Below are positions 37,201-47,238 of a stretch of 64,000 nt of DNA, in pieces. The stretch comes from Perlucidibaca aquatica (GTDB lineage: Bacteria; Pseudomonadota; Gammaproteobacteria; Pseudomonadales; Moraxellaceae), in the NCBI RefSeq assembly GCF_001676655.1, contig NZ_LZDB01000001.1, forward strand, positions 558,001 to 622,000, written 5' to 3'. The position numbers and the translations under genes are program-made. A model generated the notes under the pieces. It was not told the DNA's origin and searched no databases. It was given only the letters and a program-made list of their open reading frames with translations. Each line of letters starts with the position of its first letter. Position 1 is the stretch's first letter.

Positions 37201-40200
37201 CCGGTTGGGGGAGTGACTTCAACCAACGGTGGTAGCAATGAAGTGAAGGCTGAAGACACCTTGTCGGTGGGTCAGCCCAGTGTCTCGAAAGTGTTCAATG
37301 CCAGCACCATCGTTGAAGGCGGTACATCCGCTTTAACCATTACCTTGCTCAATCCCAACCCCGCAACTGCAACCAACGTTAGCCTTGACGATAACCTGCC
37401 AACAGGTTTGGTAGCGTCTACCCCCGGTGGAACCTGCGCGGGTACTAAAGCAGCCAGTGGCGCGTCGGTAACGCTTCGTGGCGGCACCATTCCAGCGCCG
37501 GTGCTTGGGTTGCTGGGTGCTAACACCTGTACGGTAACGGCTAACATCACCGGTTCGGCGGGTGTGTATACCAACGTGATTCCTGCTGACGGCTTGAAAA
37601 CAAACGCAGGTAATAACACCGAGCCGGCACAAGCGGTGCTGACGATTCTGTCCCGCCCCGTGGCAAGCAAAAGCTTTGCGCCGGCCACCATCTCGCCGGG
37701 CGCACGCAGCGAGCTCACCATCACGATCACCAACACCAATGCGCTGCCTTTGGATGCCGTGCAGCTCACCGATGTATTGCCGACTAGCCCCGGGCAAATG
37801 CGTGTGGCCGATGTGGTGAGCAATAGTTGTGGTGGCACTTTGGAAGGCGCCGCGGGTGTCCCTCTGGCTGCCGGTGCTGACCGTGTGCGGTTGTTGAACG
37901 GTGGTGTGCCAGCCAACGGCAGTTGTGCCATTGTGGTCGGTGTGACTGTGCCCGTAACACCCACGTCTGGCACTTACACCAATACCATTCCGGCGGCTAA
38001 CTACAGCGGTAATGGCAATGGCGTAACGGCAACCGGTGCCTCGGCAGCCACGGCGAATTTAGTGGTCGCGTTGCTGCCACCCGATATCGCTAAAGCCTTT
38101 AGCCCTGCCACCATCGGGCTGAACGATACCTCCGTGCTGACCTTTACATTGACCAATCCCAACCCGTTTGCAGCGTTGGCGGGGGTTAATTTCAGCGATG
38201 TATTCCCGACCCTTCCGGGGGCGATGAGAGTTGCTACGCCGCTCACGACCTCCAATACCTGTTCAGGTACTGTGCAAGATGGTGATGGCACCACATTGGC
38301 GGCGGGTGATACCGGCATTCGTTTAATCAATGGTGCACTGCCTGCCGGCGGCAGTTGTACGCTGTCGGTACGTGTCTCGGTGAATGCCGCAGGCAACTAT
38401 CTCAACACTTCGGGTGCTGTTGGCGCCACAGGTACACCTGCAGGTAATACGGCATCGGCCAGTTTGGGCGTAGTGGCGCCAGCCAATGTCAGTAAATCAT
38501 TCTTACCGAGTGAAATTGGCGCCGGACGCACCAGTCAGCTGCGTATCACGATCAGTAACACCAGCGGGACCGATGAGCTGACGGGAGTTGCCGTTAGCGA
38601 CACCTATCCTGCGGGCTTGCTGAATGCGTCGCCGAGTAATATGCAAACGGCCTGTACCGCGGGGTCCAGTGTGACCGTTACGGGCGGTGTCGCAGCCGGT
38701 AATACCTTAAGCCTCAGTAATGGCACGCTTAAGCCGAGCGGCAGTTGTACGGTCAGTGTTGAGGTCACAGCGGCGTCGGTGGGTAGCTATGTCAACACCA
38801 CCAGCGTTGTCACCTCAACGAATGGCGGAACGGGCGCTAGCGCCACGGCGACGCTCGTGGTTTCTGGCTTTGGCTTATCGGGCACGGTTTACCACGATAT
38901 CAATGCTGACCATGTTCAGGCTGCGCCGGAAGCGGGCACGAACTTGCCGCTGTTTGTGAAGTTGCTAACACGCACCGGCGCCACCTGTGCCAGCACGGCG
39001 CAGCAAGCCGCGACCGTTAACCCAAGCACTGGCGCTTACGCATTTACCGGTGTGAGCGAGGGTAGCTATTGCTTGGTGCTGGATACGAACAACACGCTAA
39101 CGGATGTATCGGCGACATATCCTGCCGGTTGGGTCGGCACAGAAAACGATCCTGGATTGCGCTCCATTGACTTGGCTGCTGGCGACAGTGCCCAGCTCAA
39201 TTTCGGTTTGGTTCAGGGCGCGCGCTTGAGTGGCCGAGTGTTTGACGATAACGGCAGCAGTGGTGGCACCGCCAATAACGGCGTTCTGGATGGCCAAGAG
39301 GCCGGCCTCAATGACGTTGCCATTGAAGTGCGTCATGGCAGCTGCGGTAGTGGGTCCTTGCCGCTGTGTGCCAGCACCCGAACGGGCAGCGATGGCCGCT
39401 GGACAGTGGTAGTGCCGTCAACCTCGACGTTGACGTCGGTTCAAGTGATTGAGCGCAATCCGTCGCCCTTTATTTCGATTGGCGGCAGTGCCGGCAACAC
39501 CGGTGGCGCTTATGTTCGCAGTACCGATACCACCACATTCAATTTGGTGCCAGGCACGCGCTACAGCGGCATCGACTTTGCAGATGTGCGCAGCAATTCC
39601 TTCACACCCAATAATGCGGGTGTGATGGGGGCCTCGGGTGTGTTGTTCTATCCACATAGCTTTGTTGCGGGCAGTGCGGGAACCGTCACCTTTACCCGTT
39701 CCGCTACCGCTTCGCCTGCGTTTACGGGCTGGGTCGAAACCCTTTACTTAGATGACTGCGACGGCGTTTTAGAGAACGGCGAAACGACGCCCTACAACGG
39801 TGCGGCAATTTCAGTTGCAGCGGGCGGCAAGGTGTGTCTGATCCAGCGCGAAAGCCTGACGCCAGGTGCGCCTAACGGCCTGCGTAATGAAGCGCGAATT
39901 GATGCGCAGTTCACCTACAGCAATGCGAGCTCCGCACTGACCACCACGTCGCAAGTCGCTGATGTGACCGTGACGGGCAATCAAGGTTCGGGATTGCAGC
40001 TGACCAAAGCCGTTGATAAGCCCACCGCTAAACCGGGTGAAACGCTGATATACAGCTTGCTGTACCGAAATGTCAGCACCGAAGCCTTGCGGAATGTTTT
40101 CATTAGCGATGTAACGCCGTCCTACACGACCTTTATCGTGGCGGCCTGCCAAGCGCCATTACCTGCAGGCATCACCGCTTGTGCAGTAACCACGAAGCCG

Positions 40201-40299
40201 AGTGTCGGCGCCGTAGGTAATATCCGTTGGGATTTGACGGGCAGCCTAGCGCCCGGTGCGGAAGGCCAGGTCACCTTCTCCGTTAAAGTGGACGAGTAG
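34222..40299 (+). CDS. Giant DUF7933/DUF11/SdrB repeat surface protein (2,025 aa)
   Basis: A signal peptide ending SVTQAAYV, then an N-terminal adhesin-like domain (about residues 30-370). Two DUF11 domains follow (about 371 and 506), then seven tandem DUF7933-like repeats (about 640-1550), each opening with a variant of VSKSFSPATI and most carrying two Cys in N-x-C-x-G and G-x-C contexts. Two SdrB-like domains follow (about 1552 and 1669), then a linker and a final DUF11 (about 1923-2025). There is no membrane anchor, barrel or sorting signal. Acidic DxDxDG-like loops occur in the SdrB parts. The gene abuts ompA-like with no gap and overlaps the convergent tetR by 17 bases. It is probably a long surface fibre or adhesin. 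This is inference. Confidence 0.75.
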   Translation: MRAAMTWRVVRASAWLLCAGIASVTQAAYVSRYSQNANGGIVFTGNALGLSRNGSSFTQQGTSGSIGAFINSEGSAAWGTYPAPTIGANAASNTLWQSNASEATLNLPSGSNILYAELIWGGDFNSGGSNVTTERATPVTFSTPSGSYSVSPEGATAQENNSRYVRSANVTGLVQLGGSGRYKVKGVPASYGNDANNHTAGWTLAVIYGNSAQPARNLSLFVGSERDGAAPASVSGFCTPTQGALRARAYVSAIEGDSNITGDSFRFGPTATLGTANRLSGPNNPINNFFAGQINGDSGALDTSGTLGSRNHDAAAGTAIAGGRQGWDITSVDASAQMQFSQTSAFAQGTTNGDAFTISSLGLAIDLAAPRFNVISAKSVDKAVTFVGDVLTYTVSIQNTGDAASDTTTFFDTPPAGTSFVSGSVFVNGIAQPTASPLTGVPVGSVAAGATTTVRFQARVNTLPASPAPATYVNTARWDYDYIPCGGRPRQTGSTFSNSITSRAVRLEPTKTVSPQGAVAPGAVLTYTISVPNTGAVASAGTTLRDLIPANTTYVAGSTRLNGGAVADVAGTMPYVAGGLINSPGASAGVINTGASAVVQFQVTVSSASPQITNTATIDADGNGPIQPQSVTATNSGLQSPRVSKAFSPTSIAEGGSSRATITLNNDNASTLTQLAFNDTLPSGLVVSPTPNVTNTCSGTVTGNAGDITVKLTGGVLAGGGTCAVAFNVTAASSGSYTNTLAAGSVTSQEAGANTTAGSATLTVVRAPQVSKSFSPATILPGQVATLTIDITNPQATPLTSVNLTDNLPSGVRVAATPAVSNSCAGSVSAAANATTVSLSNGTVASSGICRITVAVTASNSGSYLNTIPAGGLSTAQGNSTAPASATLNVSALEVQKSFAPNPVGRNVDSVLTITLNNAVPTAITGVSFTDTFPSGLVIGPLPGATNNCGGTLTATGGSGSVRLVGGVIPASGSCQITVNARAANSGAYTNTIPVGGVTSTNGGSNEVKAEDTLSVGQPSVSKVFNASTIVEGGTSALTITLLNPNPATATNVSLDDNLPTGLVASTPGGTCAGTKAASGASVTLRGGTIPAPVLGLLGANTCTVTANITGSAGVYTNVIPADGLKTNAGNNTEPAQAVLTILSRPVASKSFAPATISPGARSELTITITNTNALPLDAVQLTDVLPTSPGQMRVADVVSNSCGGTLEGAAGVPLAAGADRVRLLNGGVPANGSCAIVVGVTVPVTPTSGTYTNTIPAANYSGNGNGVTATGASAATANLVVALLPPDIAKAFSPATIGLNDTSVLTFTLTNPNPFAALAGVNFSDVFPTLPGAMRVATPLTTSNTCSGTVQDGDGTTLAAGDTGIRLINGALPAGGSCTLSVRVSVNAAGNYLNTSGAVGATGTPAGNTASASLGVVAPANVSKSFLPSEIGAGRTSQLRITISNTSGTDELTGVAVSDTYPAGLLNASPSNMQTACTAGSSVTVTGGVAAGNTLSLSNGTLKPSGSCTVSVEVTAASVGSYVNTTSVVTSTNGGTGASATATLVVSGFGLSGTVYHDINADHVQAAPEAGTNLPLFVKLLTRTGATCASTAQQAATVNPSTGAYAFTGVSEGSYCLVLDTNNTLTDVSATYPAGWVGTENDPGLRSIDLAAGDSAQLNFGLVQGARLSGRVFDDNGSSGGTANNGVLDGQEAGLNDVAIEVRHGSCGSGSLPLCASTRTGSDGRWTVVVPSTSTLTSVQVIERNPSPFISIGGSAGNTGGAYVRSTDTTTFNLVPGTRYSGIDFADVRSNSFTPNNAGVMGASGVLFYPHSFVAGSAGTVTFTRSATASPAFTGWVETLYLDDCDGVLENGETTPYNGAAISVAAGGKVCLIQRESLTPGAPNGLRNEARIDAQFTYSNASSALTTTSQVADVTVTGNQGSGLQLTKAVDKPTAKPGETLIYSLLYRNVSTEALRNVFISDVTPSYTTFIVAACQAPLPAGITACAVTTKPSVGAVGNIRWDLTGSLAPGAEGQVTFSVKVDE
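36140..38870 (+). repeat. Seven tandem DUF7933-like coding repeats
   Basis: Units begin near 36148, 36528, 36900, 37275, 37660, 38083 and 38485, a spacing of about 370-420 bp. Each starts with SK-[SAV]-F-x-P or a close variant and ends in a SYTNT-like strand. The DNA of the units has diverged too much for simple slippage, although protein-level similarity is obvious. Confidence 0.8.
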
Positions 40300-40909
40300 T
40301 GATGGTGCCCAGCACCGCCTGCCGCAACAGTTGAATCGCGTGCCGGGCAATGTCTTCGATGGTCTCCGCCGTAAAGGCCAGGCCATCGTTGTACATGCAG
40401 CAGAGTCCATGCAGCGTCGCCCAAGCCACCTGCGCTAATCGTAAGGGATTGGCGTGATCCGGCAGGATGCCAAGCTGCTGCAAGTGCAATAAGCGCTCAC
40501 TTTGCAGACGGAAACTGTGTCGCGCTTTGCGCTGAAAATCCGTGGCCGACGGGCTGGTCCAAATGCGACGCCCAAACAGCAGCTCGTAAAGCGCGGGCTC
40601 ATCTCGGGCAAATCGCACATAAGCCAACACAAATGCACTCAATGCATCTTCATCCTGAGGGTGAAGCATGGCTGTGGCTATGGCGTCATCGAAGGCGTCA
40701 ATGGCGGCCTCGCCGAGCTGGCCGAGCAGGGCTTCTTTGTTGCGAAAATGGTGATACAGAGCCGGCGTGGAGACGCCCACGCGCTCAGCGAGCTGGCGCA
40801 GACTGATCGCTTCAATACCGACTTCACGGACTAAGTCCAAGCCCGCGTCAATTAAGCTGCGTTTGAGATCGCCGTGGTGATAGGCCTGTTTTTCTTGCGG
40901 ACTTGACAT
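40283..40909 (-). CDS. TetR-family transcriptional regulator
   Basis: A 208-residue TetR regulator. The helix-turn-helix is at residues about 10-57: HHGDLKRSLIDAGLDLVREVG, then ISLRQLAERVGVSTPALYHHF. The C-terminal part resembles the TetR_C_33/WHG-type ligand domain (HGLCCMYNDGL). ATG 40909 is preceded by GAGGATTTACGGGC. The open frame continues much further upstream as an antisense reading of fadH, which is a codon-bias artefact. It diverges from fadH across 72 bases and probably represses fadH and itself. The ligand may be an acyl-CoA or fatty acid, inferred from the neighbours. Confidence 0.9.
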   Translation of the reverse strand: MSSPQEKQAYHHGDLKRSLIDAGLDLVREVGIEAISLRQLAERVGVSTPALYHHFRNKEALLGQLGEAAIDAFDDAIATAMLHPQDEDALSAFVLAYVRFARDEPALYELLFGRRIWTSPSATDFQRKARHSFRLQSERLLHLQQLGILPDHANPLRLAQVAWATLHGLCCMYNDGLAFTAETIEDIARHAIQLLRQAVLGTITTRPL

Positions 40910-40928
40910 GCCCGTAAATCCTCGTATC

Positions 40929-40941
40929 TTAACGGCGTTAA
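40929..40941. promoter_or_regulatory. Palindrome in the tetR-fadH intergenic region, candidate TetR operator
   Basis: A perfect 13-bp palindrome TTAACGGCGTTAA lies 20 bases from the tetR start and 41 from fadH. Its place between divergent promoters suits an autoregulatory operator. The CGGCGTT core recurs in the dyad region upstream of the SDR gene. Confidence 0.5.
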
Positions 40942-40966
40942 CTTTACCGCCTTTTTCGGGCGATGA

Positions 40967-43003
<2,037 letters not shown>

Positions 43004-43016
43004 ACCCACAAAAAGT

Positions 43017-43069
43017 TTATTGACAGTCGGCGTTGTCAAATGTACCTTGCCAGCGTTCACTGTCAATAA
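43017..43069. promoter_or_regulatory. Dyad region upstream of the SDR gene
   Basis: A perfect 11-bp inverted repeat (43017-43027 and 43059-43069, TTATTGACAGT and its complement) brackets a second TTGACA/TGTCAA dyad (43020-43025 and 43034-43039) around CGGCGTT. It could combine a -35 box with regulator half-sites, so the SDR gene may have its own regulated promoter inside the fadH gene group. Confidence 0.45.
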
Positions 43070-43082
43070 CAGGTCATTACTG

Positions 43083-43910
43083 ATGAAAGATTTCAAGAAT
43101 AAAGTCGCTGCCATTACCGGCGCTAGCTCGGGTATGGGTCGTTCTTTGGCTGTGTTGCTGGCCAGCCGTGGCTGCCATGTTGCACTCAGCGACATTAACG
43201 AAACTGGCTTGGCAGAGACCGTAAAACTGCTCAATGGCACAGGTGTGAAAGTCACTTCGCAAAAGCTCGATGTGTCCAATAAAGAAGCGGTGTTTGCATG
43301 GGCAGACCAAGTGGCGCGTGACCACGGTAAGATCAACCTGATCTTCAACAATGCCGGCGTTGCGCTCGGCAGTGCTGTTGACGGCGGCAGCTACGAAGAT
43401 CTGGAATGGATCATGAACATCAACTTCTGGGGCGTGGTGCACGGCACGAAGGCGTTCTTGCCCTATCTGAAAGATTCGGGCGAAGGCCACATCATCAACA
43501 CCTCTAGCGTTTTCGGCTTGATGGCCGTGCCTTCGCAGAGCGCCTATAACGCGTCCAAATTTGCTGTGCGTGGCTTCACCGAGGCCCTGCGTCAAGAATT
43601 GGAAATGCAAAAAGCCAATGTCAGTGCCACCAGTGTTCACCCAGGCGGCATCAAGACCAACATCGCGAAAGCAGCGCGTATGGATGACTCGGTCAATAAG
43701 TTGGGCCTGAGCACGAACAGCACCGAGAAATTCGAAAAACTGTTCACTACCACGGCCGATGAAGCGGCTGCTGTGATCATCCGTGGCGTGGAAAAGAACG
43801 ATCGCCGCGTACTGATCGGCAAAGATGCCGTCGCCATCGACCTGATGGTTCGCTTCTTCCCATCGGCCTATCAAAAATTGGTGTCGATGAGCTCCAAGCG
43901 CATGAAGTAA
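43083..43910 (+). CDS. Short-chain dehydrogenase/reductase
   Basis: A 275-residue classical SDR. The cofactor motif TGASSGMG is at residues about 12-19, NNAG follows near residue 90, and the catalytic Ser (NTSSVFG) and YNASK complete the active site. It has an acidic residue (SDINETG) after the second strand, which favours NAD(H) over NADP(H). ATG 43083 was chosen, since upstream in-frame codons lie within the end of fadH in another frame. It is 79 bases after fadH, separated by the dyad region. The following hydrolase gene begins within a few bases of its stop. The substrate is unknown, but fatty or alicyclic alcohols are plausible. Confidence 0.88.
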   Translation: MKDFKNKVAAITGASSGMGRSLAVLLASRGCHVALSDINETGLAETVKLLNGTGVKVTSQKLDVSNKEAVFAWADQVARDHGKINLIFNNAGVALGSAVDGGSYEDLEWIMNINFWGVVHGTKAFLPYLKDSGEGHIINTSSVFGLMAVPSQSAYNASKFAVRGFTEALRQELEMQKANVSATSVHPGGIKTNIAKAARMDDSVNKLGLSTNSTEKFEKLFTTTADEAAAVIIRGVEKNDRRVLIGKDAVAIDLMVRFFPSAYQKLVSMSSKRMK

Positions 43911-43916
43911 CGCTTG

Positions 43917-44825
43917 GTGGCCTTTGTTGCTATGCGGGACGGTGCCGCGCTGCATGTTCGCGTTCTAGGACGCGGACAGCCGGTACTGATGCTGCCGGGT
44001 TTGGGGATGAGCGCAAACAGTTGGTTGCCGTTCATCCTGCCCCATCTCGCACGTTTCCGCTTCTACCTCGTGGATTTTCGCGGGGCCGGAGGCTCGGCTG
44101 GCGTCGCGTTTAAGCCCGGTGATGTCTTTCAGTCACACACGGAAGATGTGCAGGATGTCATTGCCCATTTTGGGCTGCGTAATTTCCTCCTCGTGGGTAT
44201 TTCATTGGGCTGCACCACGTCGCTGCACTTGCAGCGTGAGGGTGGTTTCGCCGACGTAAAGCGCTATATGCACATTGATCAGTCGCCCTGTGTTGGCAAT
44301 CGCGAGGATTGGTCGCATGGTTTGTTTGGCTCGCGTCAGCAGGAACTGTTTGAAAAGTTGCGCGAAATCCTTTCTGTGATTGATCGCTATCCGAATTGCC
44401 AGCGCTTTGCGGATCTACCCTTGGCAGCAAGAATAGAAGCGAGTGACACGCTGTCTGAAGTGCTGGCGCTGATGGCGGGTGCCAAGGTCTTGTTACCCTT
44501 GCTGCGTGGGGTCATGCGTCTGCCCCGTTCGCTGCTAAAGTACGTGCCGCTACCCGTAGCCAGGCTTGACGATATGCGTGCGTATCTTGCTGCGTATTCG
44601 TCAGGCGGTCATGACTACCGGAGTAGTTTAGGGCGCGATGCCGTTCCGGTGACCGTAATCACCGGTGTGCATTCGCCACTGTATGCCGAGGCGGGACAAG
44701 CCTTGGTGGCTTCAGCTCATCCGCGCTCGCGTGTCTTGCGATTTGAGCGCTCAGGTCATGTGCCCTTAACGGATGAGCCGCTACGGTTTGCGCGAGCGCT
44801 CAGTGGTTTTCTGCGCGAGGCCTAA
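43917..44825 (+). CDS. Alpha/beta hydrolase
   Basis: A 302-residue alpha/beta hydrolase with the oxyanion strand VLMLPGLGMSANSW, the DFRGAGGS turn, the nucleophile elbow GISLGC and the catalytic His in SGHVPLTDEP. GTG 43917 was chosen because it gives the usual short lead before RDGAALHVRVLG. TTG 43914 and ATG 43932 are alternatives. It starts 6 bases after the SDR stop, so these two are translationally linked and probably act on related substrates. It converges on metE, whose stop is only 5 bases away. Confidence 0.85.
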   Translation: MAFVAMRDGAALHVRVLGRGQPVLMLPGLGMSANSWLPFILPHLARFRFYLVDFRGAGGSAGVAFKPGDVFQSHTEDVQDVIAHFGLRNFLLVGISLGCTTSLHLQREGGFADVKRYMHIDQSPCVGNREDWSHGLFGSRQQELFEKLREILSVIDRYPNCQRFADLPLAARIEASDTLSEVLALMAGAKVLLPLLRGVMRLPRSLLKYVPLPVARLDDMRAYLAAYSSGGHDYRSSLGRDAVPVTVITGVHSPLYAEAGQALVASAHPRSRVLRFERSGHVPLTDEPLRFARALSGFLREA

Positions 44826-44829
44826 GAGC

Positions 44830-47136
44830 TCAGGCTTCAACCAACAGCTCCGCGCGCATGCGCTGAGTCGCGCTGACCATCTCCGCCAGTGCCGCTTTCA
44901 CTTCAGGCCACCCTCGCGTTTTCAAACCACAGTCAGGATTGACCCAGAGCCGTTCGGCCGGAATGCGCTTAAGCGCTTCGCTGAGTAAATGCGCCATGGC
45001 ATCCGCCTGCGGCACGCGCGGGGAATGAATGTCATAAACCCCGGGGCCGATCGCGTTCGGGTACTCAAACTCGTTGAATACCGTGAGCAGCTCCATCGCC
45101 GAGCGGGCGGTTTCAATGGTGATGACATCGGCATCCATGGCGGCAATTTGCGCGATGCAATCATTGAATTCCGAATAACACATGTGGGTATGAATTTGCG
45201 TTTCGTCTCGAACACCGCTGGCGCTGAGGCGGAAGGCGTTGACGGCCCAGCGCCAGTAGTCCGCCTGCGCTGATTTGCGCAGCGGCAGTCCTTCACGGAA
45301 GGCCGGCTCATCTATCTGGATGATGCTAATGCCGGCCTTTTCCAGATCGCAGACTTCATCGCGAATCGCCAAAGCAATTTGCTGGGCAATGGTTTCTCGG
45401 GACACATCGTCGCGTAGGAATGACCAGCACAAGATCGTGACGGGACCCGTGAGCATGCCTTTCATGGGGCGTTTCGTCAGCGATTGCGCGAACTTGGCCC
45501 AGGCCACGGTCATGGCTTCCGGGCGACTGACATCGCCGGCGATGATGGGCGGCTTCACACAGCGGCTGCCGTAGCTTTGCACCCAGCCATTTCGGGTAAA
45601 GAGGAAGCCGTCGAGCAGCTCGCCGAAGTACTCGACCATATCGTTGCGCTCGGGCTCGCCATGCACCAGCACATCCAGGCCCAGATCCTCTTGCACTTGT
45701 ACCGACTCGGCGATGAAGGCGCGCATGGCGTGAGCGTATTCGGACGCGCCGAGATGGCCAGCCTTGTAGGCGGCTCTGGCGTGACGGATTTCCGCTGTCT
45801 GCGGAAACGAACCGATGGTGGTGGTCGGCAGCAGCGGCAGATTGAGCTTGCGTTGCTGCAACGGCGCACGTAACGCAAAGGGGACGCGCTCGGCATCTTG
45901 CGGCGTCAGTGTGGCTATTCGCTGACTGACCGCAGGATTCACGCGCCAGGCGGTATCGGCACGGTCTTGCAGTGCCTCACTGGCAGCGTTAAGCGCAGCA
46001 ATCACTTCCGCAGCCTGTGGCTCAAGCACAGCGCGCTTGAGCAGAGCGACTTCGCTGAGCTTCTGCACGGCGAAGGCGAGCCACTGACGAGTGCCCGGCG
46101 CGAGTTCCGTTTCGCCCGCAAGATCCACGGGCACATGTTGCAGCGATGCCGAGCTGGCAATCCACAGGCGATCGCCGAGGCGGTCATGGGCGGTGCGGGC
46201 AATCTCGCTCAACCGCGCCAGATCGGCACGCCAGATGTTGCGGGCATCGATCAGGCCCAGCGACAGCACTTTGTACTCACTCAGGTTGTCCAGCACCTGA
46301 CGCCACTCATCGCCGCTGCGCGTCACATCAATGTGCAAGCCGGCGACAGGCAGGCGTGTGGCCAGCCAGAGGTTATCGGCTAGTGGCGCAAAGTAGGTCG
46401 CCAGCAGCAGATTGATGCGCCGCGTCTGCAGTCGGTTGAAAGCGGACTCAATGGCCGCCTGCCATGCCAGCGGCAAATCCAGCGACAGAATCGGCTCATC
46501 AATTTGTAGCCAGCTCACCCCCAAATCGGCTAGGCGGTTAATGATTTCTACATAAATCGGGAGCAGGCGATCGAGCAAACTCAGGCGATCAAAGTCCTCG
46601 CCATAGGCCTTGCTCAGCCAGAGATAGCTCACCGGCCCCAGTAGAACCGCTTTAACGGAATGACCGAGTGCCTGCGCCTCGCGCACCTCATCAAACAGAC
46701 GCTGCGATGACAGCGCGAAGGCCTGATCCACGGTGAGTTCGGGCACGAGGTAGTGATAGTTGGTGTCGAACCACTTAGTCATTTCTGCAGCCGGTGCATC
46801 GCAGCCACACGGCGTGCGGCCACGGGCCATCAGAAACAGGGTGTCGAGATCGACTTCCTTGCTCGTGCCAACTGTATGGCCATGATCTCGAAAGCGCGCG
46901 GGGATGGCACCGAACAGAGCGCTGGTGTTGAGCACCTGATCGTAGAACGCGAAGTCGCCGACGGTGACGAAGTCCAGGCCAGCGGCCTGCTGCTGCGCCC
47001 AATGGCGTGCGCGCAGGTCGCGGCCGGTCTGCTCCAGCGCAGCGCGGTCAGACTTACCAGCCCAGTACGACTCAAGCGCGAACTTGAGTTCGCGGGCGGC
47101 GCCAATGCGGGGAAAACCGAGGATATGTGCTTGCAT
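44830..47136 (-). CDS. metE: Cobalamin-independent methionine synthase
   Basis: A 768-residue MetE, which methylates homocysteine from 5-methyltetrahydropteroyltriglutamate in the cytoplasm. The N-terminal domain opens HILGFPRIGAARELKFALESYW. The C-terminal catalytic domain has TTTIGSFPQT, IQIDEPAFREGLP and the zinc ligands in HTHMCYSEF and NPDCGLKTRGW. It is close to the E. coli length of 753. ATG 47136 is preceded by GGAG. It diverges from metR across a 102-base region with a consensus MetR site, so homocysteine-dependent activation by MetR is expected. Confidence 0.97.
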   Translation of the reverse strand: MQAHILGFPRIGAARELKFALESYWAGKSDRAALEQTGRDLRARHWAQQQAAGLDFVTVGDFAFYDQVLNTSALFGAIPARFRDHGHTVGTSKEVDLDTLFLMARGRTPCGCDAPAAEMTKWFDTNYHYLVPELTVDQAFALSSQRLFDEVREAQALGHSVKAVLLGPVSYLWLSKAYGEDFDRLSLLDRLLPIYVEIINRLADLGVSWLQIDEPILSLDLPLAWQAAIESAFNRLQTRRINLLLATYFAPLADNLWLATRLPVAGLHIDVTRSGDEWRQVLDNLSEYKVLSLGLIDARNIWRADLARLSEIARTAHDRLGDRLWIASSASLQHVPVDLAGETELAPGTRQWLAFAVQKLSEVALLKRAVLEPQAAEVIAALNAASEALQDRADTAWRVNPAVSQRIATLTPQDAERVPFALRAPLQQRKLNLPLLPTTTIGSFPQTAEIRHARAAYKAGHLGASEYAHAMRAFIAESVQVQEDLGLDVLVHGEPERNDMVEYFGELLDGFLFTRNGWVQSYGSRCVKPPIIAGDVSRPEAMTVAWAKFAQSLTKRPMKGMLTGPVTILCWSFLRDDVSRETIAQQIALAIRDEVCDLEKAGISIIQIDEPAFREGLPLRKSAQADYWRWAVNAFRLSASGVRDETQIHTHMCYSEFNDCIAQIAAMDADVITIETARSAMELLTVFNEFEYPNAIGPGVYDIHSPRVPQADAMAHLLSEALKRIPAERLWVNPDCGLKTRGWPEVKAALAEMVSATQRMRAELLVEA

Positions 47137-47182
47137 GATGTGCTCCAAAAGTCAGGCAAGCAGTGTGGCGACAGTTAATCCT

Positions 47183-47195
47183 TGAAACAAACTCA
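47183..47195. promoter_or_regulatory. Degenerate second MetR half-site pair
   Basis: TGAAACAAACTCA matches seven of the eight fixed arm bases of the MetR consensus TGAANNTNNTTCA, but has A and not T in the centre. It lies 19 bases from the consensus site on the metE side. Two sites are known upstream of metE in E. coli, so this may be the weaker one. Confidence 0.45.
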
Positions 47196-47213
47196 TAATT
47201 TTAAGATTATAAG

Positions 47214-47226
47214 TGAAATTAATTCA
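47214..47226. promoter_or_regulatory. MetR binding site between metE and metR
   Basis: TGAAATTAATTCA fits the MetR consensus TGAANNTNNTTCA exactly, and the dyad extends one more base on each side (47213-47227). It lies 78 bases from the metE start and 12 from the metR start, where MetR could activate metE and repress itself. Confidence 0.85.
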
Positions 47227-47238
47227 CGAAAAGTCTCT

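Noticed and set aside
37272-37973. Minus-strand frames of 130-230 codons opposite the 2,025-residue gene
   Set aside because: They follow the repeat period of the real gene and have repetitive, family-less translations.
47137-47238. SAM or cobalamin riboswitch upstream of metE
   Set aside because: The gap is only 102 bases and is filled by the MetR sites and divergent promoters. No riboswitch core is visible.
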